Shown here one piece after another: positions 33,512 to 41,086 of a stretch of 64,000 bases of DNA. Every line of letters starts with the position of its first letter. Within the stretch, counting starts at the first letter, position 1. The notes under the pieces were generated by a model that was given only the letters and a program-made list of their open reading frames with translations, had not been told where the DNA came from and did not search any database. The DNA is from Peptoniphilus gorbachii (GTDB lineage: Bacteria > Bacillota > Clostridia > Tissierellales > Peptoniphilaceae): positions 124,001 through 188,000 of the forward strand of contig NZ_JAFBDH010000002.1 in assembly GCF_016908115.1 (NCBI RefSeq), read 5' to 3'. Made by a program: the position numbers and the translations under genes.

Positions 33512-33862
33512 TTAATTATGACTCTTAATGAATTCTTCCACATTCTCTTGCCTTATATCAATAAAATCATCCTTGTTTTCATTATATACTAATCTGATAT
33601 ACATTGGGGTTTCCTTTTTATCTCCCCCTCCTATAATGAGATGATATTCATTATTTATTTCATATGCCAAAATATATAATCCTGATCCGACCTCTTTGCC
33701 CTCATATTTTTCAAAATCATCCCACGATAAATCATTGCCTTTCTGAGAAAGCTCAATAACTTTTTCAATAGATAGTATATTCTCGTCCTCCTTTTTAGAA
33801 TAACATCCTGCTACTGAAAGGATAATTGAAAATATCAAAATCATTAAAACAATTTTTTTCAT
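33512..33862 (-). CDS. Small putative lipoprotein
   Basis: A 116-residue protein with a lipoprotein signal peptide: 'MKKIVLMILIFSIILSVAGC', with lipobox SVAGC and the modified Cys at residue 20. The mature part is acidic, about 95 residues, with no recognised domain. It would be held on the outer face of the membrane. ATG at 33862 has GGAAG 8 nt upstream. It is the last gene before the left end of IME C. Confidence 0.7.
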   Translation of the reverse strand: MKKIVLMILIFSIILSVAGCYSKKEDENILSIEKVIELSQKGNDLSWDDFEKYEGKEVGSGLYILAYEINNEYHLIIGGGDKKETPMYIRLVYNENKDDFIDIRQENVEEFIKSHN

Positions 33863-33907
33863 TATCTTCACTTCCATAATTTGAAAATTTGCACATTTAC
33901 TCTTCTA

Positions 33908-34372
33908 CTATTCCTTGTTTCCAAAATCCGAAATATCCATTACTGGGTATCCATATTTTTCTAGCATTTTTGCAAATACACCTTTACCTTCTATTAGTTG
34001 ATTTTGAAATTTACCATCATAAATTGTTTTCACTCCACAACTTGGACTTCTAGACTGTAAAATAATCAGTTTGGGATTTTCTGAGATAACCCTCTCAAGT
34101 GCTAGTTTTGCTCCTTTAATAAATTCTTCATGAACACACTCGCCATCCTTATTTATCACAACTCCATTTGCAATTTCAGCAGGCAAACGCGGAGTAGAAA
34201 GCCCACCTAAAATCTCAGGACATATGGAAACATATTTTTTATCCTTTAACCAATCGATTAAATTTTGATTGGCATTATTTTTACCATTATATTTGCAATT
34301 AATACCAATTAAACATGCACTAACTACAATTTTATCTCCTGCATTAATTTCACTTATCAATTGTGTATACAT
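33908..34372 (-). CDS. DUF523-family protein
   Basis: A 154-residue protein of the DUF523 family: 'VVSACLIGINCKYNGKNNAN', 'SICPEILGGLSTPRLPAEI' and 'ILQSRSPSCGVKTIYDG' hold the conserved cysteines that suggest metal or cluster binding. The biochemical role of the family is not established. It is encoded after relaxase C and is probably cargo. Confidence 0.85.
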   Translation of the reverse strand: MYTQLISEINAGDKIVVSACLIGINCKYNGKNNANQNLIDWLKDKKYVSICPEILGGLSTPRLPAEIANGVVINKDGECVHEEFIKGAKLALERVISENPKLIILQSRSPSCGVKTIYDGKFQNQLIEGKGVFAKMLEKYGYPVMDISDFGNKE

Positions 34373-34444
34373 CCACTCTCCCTACAATATAACAATTCCT
34401 ATTACTATTACTGTTTTCCAATATTGTATCATATCCCCCCAATT

Positions 34445-35905
34445 TTACAAGTCTAACTCATTTTTCTTTACCTGTGTTAGTTCTCTGTTTTCTTGTTGTA
34501 ATTTCTCTATACAGTTCTTAACCTTTTCTGCCTGTTCAACTTCTTCTCGTATCTCTATTATTTGATTGTATAGGTTCTTCTTCTCTTTCTTCAAAGTGGC
34601 AAGTTCTGATTTCCATTTACTGATGGCTAAGGTTTTACTTTCTCCTAAATACTCTTTCAGATGTTTCTTGGCACTTTCAAATAAAATGAGTTCTGCCGTA
34701 TGCTCGTTATAAAAATCTTCCTGTTTGCTTTTCTTTAATTTTGTATAGACTTTATAAGTGTCTTTATACTTCAAATATTTTTCTGATTGGTCTATGAGTT
34801 GTGTTTTTTCATCAATCTTCTTTTCGGTATCTTTTAAAGCTCTTGTAGTCTTATAATTCTTATCTCGTAAATCGGTAATGCTCTCTTTTAATTGATTGAT
34901 ACTTGTAATGTTTTTCTCTTTGAGTAGCTGATAACTTTCAATATATTTTTCCAAGTCTGCATTATTCTTATCTGCGTTTTTACGGATAAGATTTTCGAAG
35001 ATTGACAACAGATTTTCTTTAGGTGGGAGGGTGGACTTTGTATTTTCATTTTCTGCTTTTTCTTCTTTTCCTATCCCTCTTATCCAATTTAACAAAGCTT
35101 TTATTCTTCTTGAGATTTCTCTTAAAATTGCATTTTGATGTTTGATTTCTCTGTTGATATTTCCTCTGTCTGTAGCTATTCCTTTCTTCTCCATTTGGGT
35201 TGCTGACACTCCTAAATGAATGGTCGGTATTTGTTCTATGCCTTGTCTTTGATAAGAACGATGATCCACTTTGTCATGTATGCTGTTTTCTTCAAGATAT
35301 TTGTTTGTAATGTCTGCCCATGCTTTTCGCCACTCTTCCGCTTTGTCTTGCTCGTTCCAGTCTGTTGTATTTATTTTTCTTGTTTTGTAATTACCATTTT
35401 TGAGTTTTACCTTTTCTCCGTTTTCATCAAGGATATATTCTTTTTTTGATTTTGCTCCCCATGTTTTATCTTCGTCTAATGGTCGCATGGTTAGTAGGAT
35501 ATGACAATGTGGGTTTCCGTCATTTTTATCATGTAGGGCAATATCTGCACACATACCGACTTTTACAAAATTTTCTTTTACATATTCTCGTACAAGATTT
35601 ATTTGTTTTTCTCGGTCTAATTCTTTGGGTAAGGCTACTTCAATTTCTCTTGCAAGCTGTGAGTTTTTATTCTTTTCTACTTTCTCGACACTGTTCCATA
35701 ATGTTTCTCTATCTGAAAATTCCTGTGGTGCATTTTGCGGTAAAAGAATTTCTGTATGAGCTATTCCGCCTTTTCTTGTAAAGTCATGGACGATACCGTC
35801 ATATTCGTTTTTTATCTTTTCGCCACTTCGATAGGCGGAAGCTGCTACTACACTTTTGCCTTTGCCTCTTGAAATAATCTTTATACAAAGATGATATATC
35901 GCCAT
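34445..35905 (-). CDS. MobA/MobL-type (MOBQ) relaxase of IME C
   Basis: A 486-residue relaxase nearly identical to that of IME B. 'IKIISRGKGKSVVAASAYRS' and the HxH in 'GNPHCHILLTMRPL' (133-135) mark the catalytic domain; the rest is coiled coil. The ATG at 35905 (RBS AAAGGAGG, 8 nt) is chosen; a longer frame to 36013 only reads through the terminator and oriT-side region. It would act on the oriT at 36100-36150. Confidence 0.93.
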   Translation of the reverse strand: MAIYHLCIKIISRGKGKSVVAASAYRSGEKIKNEYDGIVHDFTRKGGIAHTEILLPQNAPQEFSDRETLWNSVEKVEKNKNSQLAREIEVALPKELDREKQINLVREYVKENFVKVGMCADIALHDKNDGNPHCHILLTMRPLDEDKTWGAKSKKEYILDENGEKVKLKNGNYKTRKINTTDWNEQDKAEEWRKAWADITNKYLEENSIHDKVDHRSYQRQGIEQIPTIHLGVSATQMEKKGIATDRGNINREIKHQNAILREISRRIKALLNWIRGIGKEEKAENENTKSTLPPKENLLSIFENLIRKNADKNNADLEKYIESYQLLKEKNITSINQLKESITDLRDKNYKTTRALKDTEKKIDEKTQLIDQSEKYLKYKDTYKVYTKLKKSKQEDFYNEHTAELILFESAKKHLKEYLGESKTLAISKWKSELATLKKEKKNLYNQIIEIREEVEQAEKVKNCIEKLQQENRELTQVKKNELDL

Positions 35906-35964
35906 AAAAGAAAACCTCCTTTCCATTTTTCGGTATGGTTGTGGTGGCGATAGATAAGACTTCC

Positions 35965-35996
35965 TAAAAAAATCGGATGGCTTTTTATCCGATTTC
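35965..35996 (-). terminator. Hairpin with T-run before relaxase C
   Basis: AAATCGGATA / CATCCGATTT with TTTTTTT on the minus strand, the counterpart of the hairpin at 28253-28284. Confidence 0.7.
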
Positions 35997-36099
35997 TTCC
36001 CCGAAGTACACAAGGGGTAGGAAATTTATTTCCGTAGGGGAATGTAGTTCCCCTGTATCAGCGTTAGCTGATATGCTTATCTAGCAAGAGCCTTCGGAG

Positions 36100-36150
36100 A
36101 ACGCACACACCTGTTAAGGTGTATATGTGCGCCCTTGTAAACAAGGGACT
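36100..36150. other. oriT of IME C (MOBQ type)
   Basis: Inverted repeat CACCTGTTAAGGTG (36108-36121), then TATGTGCGCCCTT (36124-36136) and the stem CCCTTGT/ACAAGGG. The neighbourhood (36003-36150) is almost the same as in IME B; the nic-side differs at two positions. Confidence 0.8.
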
Positions 36151-36469
36151 ATTCCTCTATGTCCGTTTCTTCCTCTTGGGTTTCGGTGTTTTGATTTTCC
36201 GTTTCTTCTCTGCTTTCAATGATTTTTTTAATTTTGATATTGGCTTCTTCTTTACGAATTAGAGATGTGATTAGCTGATAAAATTCATCTTTAGTTAGAT
36301 TTTTACTTTCTGTAAAGATACTTTCAAAGACTGCTCCTTTTTCATATATCCTTTTATCTCTCTTTTTTCTTTCTTCCTGTTTCTGTTGACTGATGAGCTT
36401 TTTTCTTTTGTTTTGTAATTGCTTGATTTCTTCATCTGCCATTAAGATTTTTTCTTCTATGTTTTTCAT
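36149..36469 (-). CDS. DUF3847 (MobC-like) mobilization accessory protein of IME C
   Basis: A 106-residue charged helical protein starting 'MKNIEEKILMADEEIKQLQN' and with 'YEKGAVFESIFTESKNLTKD'. It is the counterpart of the IME B gene but the middle ('ITSLIRKEEANIKIKK') differs. ATG at 36469 has GAGAGG 9 nt upstream. It probably acts with the relaxase at oriT. Confidence 0.8.
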   Translation of the reverse strand: MKNIEEKILMADEEIKQLQNKRKKLISQQKQEERKKRDKRIYEKGAVFESIFTESKNLTKDEFYQLITSLIRKEEANIKIKKIIESREETENQNTETQEEETDIEE

Positions 36470-36503
36470 TTTTTCGTTTCCTCTCTTTCTAATTTTGAGC
36501 AAA

Positions 36504-36560
36504 GAAAAAACAGTAAACCTTTTTTGATTTACTGTTTCTGTGTTAGTTTTTATTAAGTTA
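36504..36560 (-). promoter_or_regulatory. Conserved leader hairpin block, copy 3 (IME C, before DUF3847 gene)
   Basis: Minus strand: TTAATAAAAACTAACACAG, then AACAGTAAATC / GGTTTACTGTT and T-run, then the RBS. It separates the methyltransferase gene from the DUF3847 gene. Confidence 0.65.
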
Positions 36561-36564
36561 TTAG

Positions 36565-37284
36565 TTAGTTGTTTTTCTTAAAAATTACAACTCCGAAAAA
36601 TGGACAAATAGCTACAGTTTTTACTAATCCCATATTTGCTTTTTCTGACCAATGTTCCAACTCTTTCAAAGAGTAAAACCAATTATCATTGGGACTGTTT
36701 TCTCTCATATCTTCAACTGTGTAAACTTCATTTTCTTTAAGGTATGGTTCTATATAATTTTTATATATTTCTTCAGGGGTGGTTTCTTTTAATAAAAATC
36801 TATATACCTTATTAAATAATTCTGTATCATTTTCTGCGTCAAATAAAAGCATGGTATCGCACAAATAAAAATAACCATCCGTTGTAAGTATCTTTGAAAT
36901 ATTTTCTAACGACTTTTCTTTATAATCCCATGGCACTTGATGGAATGCTAACATACTAATAACTTTATTAACGCTTTGATTACAATTTAATTCTTCAAAA
37001 CTTCCTTGAATGTATTTCACATTTCCATTACTACGATTTATAGCTTCCTGTAAATTATCTGCATTTGGCTCAATACCTATAACTTCATCTGAAAAATTAC
37101 TACAAACCTTTGAAAAATTTCCCCAGCCACAACCTATATCCATTACCTTATCGCTTTTTTTCAATTCAGCTAATTTAAGCATAAGATTAACTAATTCATC
37201 TTTACTTTCATAGGTCTGTCTTCCATCAGGACTAATAAGTTTGTTGATGTATTTATCTAATAATGCTGTCCAATTTTCAGCCAT
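36565..37284 (-). CDS. Class I SAM-dependent methyltransferase
   Basis: A 239-residue cytoplasmic protein with a Rossmann-type methyltransferase domain: motif I 'VMDIGCGWGNFSK' (about 47-59), acidic loop 'VIGIEPNADNLQEA' and 'KVISMLAFHQVPWDYK'. The substrate is not evident; small-molecule or resistance-type methylation is possible but not supported by any specific motif. It is cargo of IME C, between the tnpW-like gene and the mobilization block. Confidence 0.85.
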   Translation of the reverse strand: MAENWTALLDKYINKLISPDGRQTYESKDELVNLMLKLAELKKSDKVMDIGCGWGNFSKVCSNFSDEVIGIEPNADNLQEAINRSNGNVKYIQGSFEELNCNQSVNKVISMLAFHQVPWDYKEKSLENISKILTTDGYFYLCDTMLLFDAENDTELFNKVYRFLLKETTPEEIYKNYIEPYLKENEVYTVEDMRENSPNDNWFYSLKELEHWSEKANMGLVKTVAICPFFGVVIFKKNN

Positions 37285-37376
37285 AACTTACCTCCCATTT
37301 ATATTGTGTAAATTACTAAATATTATAGCATTTTTTAGGCATTTTTTCTACTGCCAGATTTCTCACTTACTCGCTA

Positions 37377-37559
37377 CTATTTATCCTTTGAGTGTATTAC
37401 CTTAAACAGTTTATCTTGAAAAGTTTCTTTGCTCTTTTTATCAAAATATATCTCTGTTACAAAGGTCTTTCCATTTATCTTTTTTGTTAGAATACCATCA
37501 GGCTTTTGGGGTTGTTCTGCCTGTATTTCTTTAATATCTGTTTTCTCATTTTCTGCCAT
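37377..37559 (-). CDS. TnpW-like small transposon protein of IME C
   Basis: A 60-residue protein whose second half, 'KKINGKTFVTEIYFDKKSKE' then 'TFQDKLFKVIH', matches the pattern of the TnpW-like proteins of IMEs A and B. Unlike those it lies beside the recombinase gene rather than at the opposite end. It follows a hairpin with T-run. Confidence 0.65.
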   Translation of the reverse strand: MAENEKTDIKEIQAEQPQKPDGILTKKINGKTFVTEIYFDKKSKETFQDKLFKVIHSKDK

Positions 37560-37582
37560 TTAGTTTCTCCTTTCGACTTGCA

Positions 37583-37620
37583 CAAAAAAAGATTTCCTGT
37601 GATTAGGAAACCTCTTTTTT
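37583..37620 (-). terminator. Hairpin with T-run after recombinase C
   Basis: AAAAAGAGGTTTCCT / AGGAAATCTTTTTTT on the minus strand, 20 nt after the recombinase stop and 24 nt before the tnpW-like start. Confidence 0.65.
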
Positions 37621-37639
37621 TATTGGTTGATATTTAGTT

Positions 37640-39478
37640 TTAGGTTGTTGCTTGTAGTTTCTTTTTTGCTCTGTATTCTCTTGCTTTTAATTTTTCATAC
37701 TCTCGGCACTTTTCAAGATTTTTGGCTCGGTATTCTTTGTAATATGCCCTACGATATGCTCTGGTTTTTTCTTTCTTTGCTTCTTCTATTTCTTCCCTCA
37801 TCTGTAGCATTTCTTCTTTTGTCGGCTCTATCTGTTTTGTAAGTTCATTTTCAAATTTTCCAATATAGTTAAAATAAACCTCTATTCGCTGAACTACATA
37901 TTTTGCTCTTTTTACATCTCTTTCATGCACTACGATTTTACTTATAAACTCATTGATAATGGTAGGGGTAAGTTCTTCAAAGTTGGAATAGCTCTCTGCA
38001 AGTCTGATAAATTTCTTTGCTCTTTGGCTTGCATTTTCGCATTCGGATAAGCGTTCTTTGATTTCTTCTTTTTCTGCTTTTAAGGTGTAGTATTCTTCTG
38101 CATACTTTCTTGATAACTGTTCATAGCGTTCTGTATCCATATTTCCAAGTGCATTATCTTCATAGAGCTTATTCATCACTCTTTCTATCTGCTCCATTCG
38201 ATCTGTGATTTGTGGCATACTCTTTTGATTTTTCTTTACTTCTTCGGTCTGCTCTTTATACAGACTTTCTTTTACAAGTTTCTCAAATTCTGCTTTGTTT
38301 TCCAAAGAATACTGTGCTATCTTTCGCAAGACTTCTGCGATATTTTCCATAACCTCATCAACATCAATGCGGTGTGGGGAGTTGCATTTGGGGTGCTTTG
38401 CTTTCCCTTTGGCATATTCACTGCAATAGGTTACATGCTGTACTCTTCCATTTTTGTGTATGGTGCGAATGTGCATTTTTGTTCCGCAATCTTTACAGTA
38501 CATCAAGCCTGAAAGTGCGTGAATTTCTCCATCTCCGTTTGGTCTTTTTACAGGTGCATTTTTTAACATACGCTCTACATTTTCAAAGGTAGTTCTATCT
38601 ATTATTGGCTCATGCACATTTTCTGTTATTTGCCATTTGCTTTTATCTACATAATGGTTTCTCTTATCTCTGTAATGCTTTTCGGTCTTAAAATTGACTA
38701 CATCACCACAATACTCTTGTCTTTTCAGTATGCGTGTTAGAGTTGCTTTGTTCCAGTTATATCTGTTTTCTTCATTTAGTGGTTTGTTTTTTGCTGTTCC
38801 TCTGTTTTGCTGTTTCATATAAAAGGTTGGAGTTAGTATTTCTTTTTCTTTCAGGTAAACAGCTATCTGATTTCTGTTTTTCCCCTCCATAAATAGCCTA
38901 AAAATGAGTTTTACAACTTCGGCAGCTTCTTTATCGACGATCCAATAATCTTTGTTCTCAGGGTCTTTTATATAGCCGTATGGGGCTTCTGTTGCGACAG
39001 GCTTTCCGTCTGCTCCTTTGGTCTTAATTCCTGTCTTTACTTTCTTGCTGATGTCTCTTGCATACCACTCTGACATGATGTTGATAAAGGGAGCAAATTC
39101 CAATGTATTTTGGTCTATGCTATCTATACCGTTGTTGATGGCGATAAAGCGTACATTGTTTCTTCGAAATATCTCCATAGCGTTTCCGACTTGAAGATAA
39201 TCTCTTCCCCATCTTGTCATATCTTTCATGATGACAATACCGATTTTGCCTTGTTCTACATCGTTTATCATCTGTGTATAGGCTGAACGGTCAAAGAACC
39301 TACCGCTTTCGTCATCATCGATATAGTGGCGAATGTTTATCAGCTTTTTATCTCTTGCATACCTTTCTAAAAAGGCTTTTTGATTTACAATACTATTACT
39401 CTCGCCACCGTCTCTATCTTCATCACCAACTGAAAGGCGGGAGTATAGTGCTGTAATTTTATTGTGATATTCTATCAT
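37640..39478 (-). CDS. Large serine recombinase of IME C
   Basis: A 612-residue recombinase. Catalytic region 'ITALYSRLSVGDEDRDGGES' (Ser in YSRLS), 'MKDMTRWGRDYLQVG', recombinase domain, zinc ribbon 'CKDCGTKMHIR' ... 'CSEYAKGKAKHPKC', coiled coil and a basic tail. ATG at 39478 has AAAGGAGG 7 nt upstream and lies 60 nt inside the core. It is more distant from the other two than they are from each other ('ERLSRDDE' in A and B). Confidence 0.93.
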   Translation of the reverse strand: MIEYHNKITALYSRLSVGDEDRDGGESNSIVNQKAFLERYARDKKLINIRHYIDDDESGRFFDRSAYTQMINDVEQGKIGIVIMKDMTRWGRDYLQVGNAMEIFRRNNVRFIAINNGIDSIDQNTLEFAPFINIMSEWYARDISKKVKTGIKTKGADGKPVATEAPYGYIKDPENKDYWIVDKEAAEVVKLIFRLFMEGKNRNQIAVYLKEKEILTPTFYMKQQNRGTAKNKPLNEENRYNWNKATLTRILKRQEYCGDVVNFKTEKHYRDKRNHYVDKSKWQITENVHEPIIDRTTFENVERMLKNAPVKRPNGDGEIHALSGLMYCKDCGTKMHIRTIHKNGRVQHVTYCSEYAKGKAKHPKCNSPHRIDVDEVMENIAEVLRKIAQYSLENKAEFEKLVKESLYKEQTEEVKKNQKSMPQITDRMEQIERVMNKLYEDNALGNMDTERYEQLSRKYAEEYYTLKAEKEEIKERLSECENASQRAKKFIRLAESYSNFEELTPTIINEFISKIVVHERDVKRAKYVVQRIEVYFNYIGKFENELTKQIEPTKEEMLQMREEIEEAKKEKTRAYRRAYYKEYRAKNLEKCREYEKLKAREYRAKKKLQATT

Positions 39479-39529
39479 GGCATTATCCTCCTTTTCTCGT
39501 GTCTATATATCACTCCTGTTCAGTTAATA

Positions 39530-39877
39530 TTATGCAACCCATCTTGCAGATCCATATTCCTTACCTTGCCTATATTTCTTTTTGTTTTTACCTTTGCTAT
39601 AAACAATTAGCTTAACAAGACAAGCAACTGAAATACCTACTAACAAGTCCCTTGGATTAAGGCTTGGTATATAAGATAAAGTTCCTATATCAGAAATTCC
39701 CACCATTATTTTATCAATAATATCTCCTCCTACATAAGAATTGATGTGCTTAGAAAAGATATTTCCAATGTAGAAGAATGATAGATAGGGAATGTTTGAT
39801 AATATAAATTTCTTTGGGTTGTCTATTTTAATTAGGTTTTTAATATCAGAAAGAATGGCTTCTAATATCTTATTCAT
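39530..39877 (-). pseudogene. virD4: virD4 fragment 1 of 4 (N-terminal part)
   Basis: The native start of the coupling protein: ATG at 39877 (GAAGG 8 nt upstream, overlapping the end of the BRO gene), two membrane segments (about residues 25-45 and 75-100) and 'YRQGKEYGSARW' before the core at 39541-39538. It ends at TAA 39530 after two foreign residues (VA). A GTG at 39892 is a less likely start. The N-terminal membrane anchor is thus separated by about 6 kb from the Walker A piece. Confidence 0.92.
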
Positions 39878-40604
39878 CGTAGAAACCTTCACTATCTAAT
39901 AAAATTAGTAGGTAGTGTCTTCCCTTTGGTGTTATTAATGTTTGTATTCCTACAAGTGTACCTAGTGGATCAATCCATTCTTTTACTTCAAAATATCCCT
40001 TGTTCTTATCTGCATAAGGTAAGAGTTTCTTTTTCTTATCTCTGTAAATTAATCCCTTATCCATTAGAAAACTTATAAATTGATTTTGTGGTATTCCTAA
40101 CTCTTTGGCAGTATTTCTAAAGTTTGTAAGTAGGTTATAATCTACTAATTTGTCATAATAATCTGCCTTTGGTCTTAATTCTTCAATTTCTTCTTCTCTT
40201 TCAGCAATAATTCTATTGGCTACAAGAATTGCATCTGCAAGTAGATCTTCATTAGTTTTCTTTTCTTGCCCTACTATATATCCTCCGTTTTTTCTAATAC
40301 TTGGTAAGACTTCTCTAGTTACCCAAGCTTTGAATATTTTTGCTTGTGGTAGTTTTGATGAGAGGATAAGTGAATACAATCCTGATTCGTTAATTATTGA
40401 AATATTCTGTATTCCTCTAGGGGTGTTCCATTTCGTTACACCCTTATCTTCTTCGTCTACATGGTCATAAATAGCTTTTCTGGGATTGACATATCCTAGC
40501 ATAGTTGCTACTTCATTTGCTATAAAGAAAAACTCACCATCTTTTTCAATAACAGTGAGTTTCCCAAAATTCTTATTTTCAAATGTTTTTAGATTACTTA
40601 TCAT
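39870..40604 (-). CDS. BRO-N/KilA-C type antirepressor-like protein
   Basis: A 244-residue protein with an N-terminal BRO-N domain ('ANEVATMLGYVNPRKAIYDH', 'NESGLYSLILSSKLPQAKIF', 'WVTREVLPSIRKNGGY') and a C-terminal ANT/KilA-C-like domain ('NTAKELGIPQNQFISFLMDK'). Phage proteins of this type oppose repressors; in ICEs they may sense or modulate element activation. It lies between the PcfB-like gene (4-nt overlap) and virD4 (8-nt overlap). Confidence 0.85.
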   Translation of the reverse strand: MISNLKTFENKNFGKLTVIEKDGEFFFIANEVATMLGYVNPRKAIYDHVDEEDKGVTKWNTPRGIQNISIINESGLYSLILSSKLPQAKIFKAWVTREVLPSIRKNGGYIVGQEKKTNEDLLADAILVANRIIAEREEEIEELRPKADYYDKLVDYNLLTNFRNTAKELGIPQNQFISFLMDKGLIYRDKKKKLLPYADKNKGYFEVKEWIDPLGTLVGIQTLITPKGRHYLLILLDSEGFYDE

Positions 40605-41086
40605 AAGCTTTGCTCCTTATGTTTATTTTTAACTTTATCTTTACTAATGGTGTCCTTAGCCATATCTTTAAACTTATTTATAGTCTTCGTTATTGAATCT
40701 TTTCTATCGGCCTTTTTTTCAGAAGCCTTAACTGCTTTTTTAAAGGCGTGTTCCATTACTTTTATATCCTTAGATTGAAAAAACACAGAGTGGTTACCAG
40801 TTTCCTTATCTTTCATAACAGAAAACTTCACTCCGTGTTTGTTTAAAATTTTCTTTAATTCTTTTAACTCAGGATCTTTTAGATTAATTTCTTCTAACTG
40901 TCCCTTTTTAACCATATCTTTTAGTTTTACTTCTTCTCCATTATTTTTTATTACATTTTTCAAGCCTCCTTGATCTTCTATTTGCTTGTGAACTTTCTTT
41001 AAGGCATCAAGAATTGCTTTACTTGTTGCTTTTGCAAGCCTTACTTCAAGGTTAAGACTCGACCTAGATACTTCTTCATTAATCAT
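40601..41086 (-). CDS. DUF3801/PcfB-like protein of the ICE
   Basis: A 161-residue protein of the DUF3801 family ('KKGQLEEINLKDPELKELKK', 'HGVKFSVMKDKETGNHSVFF'). PcfB of pCF10 works with the VirD4-type protein PcfC to dock the relaxosome. It overlaps dnaC by 8 nt and the BRO gene by 4 nt. IME A has its own diverged copy. Confidence 0.87.
   Translation of the reverse strand: MINEEVSRSSLNLEVRLAKATSKAILDALKKVHKQIEDQGGLKNVIKNNGEEVKLKDMVKKGQLEEINLKDPELKELKKILNKHGVKFSVMKDKETGNHSVFFQSKDIKVMEHAFKKAVKASEKKADRKDSITKTINKFKDMAKDTISKDKVKNKHKEQSL

Larger units (their letters stand above)
33349..39541 (-). mobile_element. IME C, a Tn4451-type mobilizable element inserted in virD4
   Basis: The shared core TGGG (minus strand) lies at 39541-39538 and 33352-33349. 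VirD4 reads 'EYGSARW' on one side and 'GESKDIAPYID' on the other. The element is 6.2 kb: serine recombinase, tnpW-like gene, methyltransferase, DUF3847 gene, oriT, relaxase, DUF523 gene and a lipoprotein gene. Its left end keeps the leader hairpin seen before tnpW in IME B but no tnpW body, so it looks like a hybrid. Confidence 0.9.

Noticed and set aside
34445-36013. Longer relaxase C starting at 36013
   Set aside because: The extra codons cross a terminator stem, and a strong RBS precedes the ATG at 35905.
9083-39541. A single composite element spanning A, B and C
   Set aside because: Three full recombinases, three core pairs and native virD4 sequence between the elements show three separate insertions.
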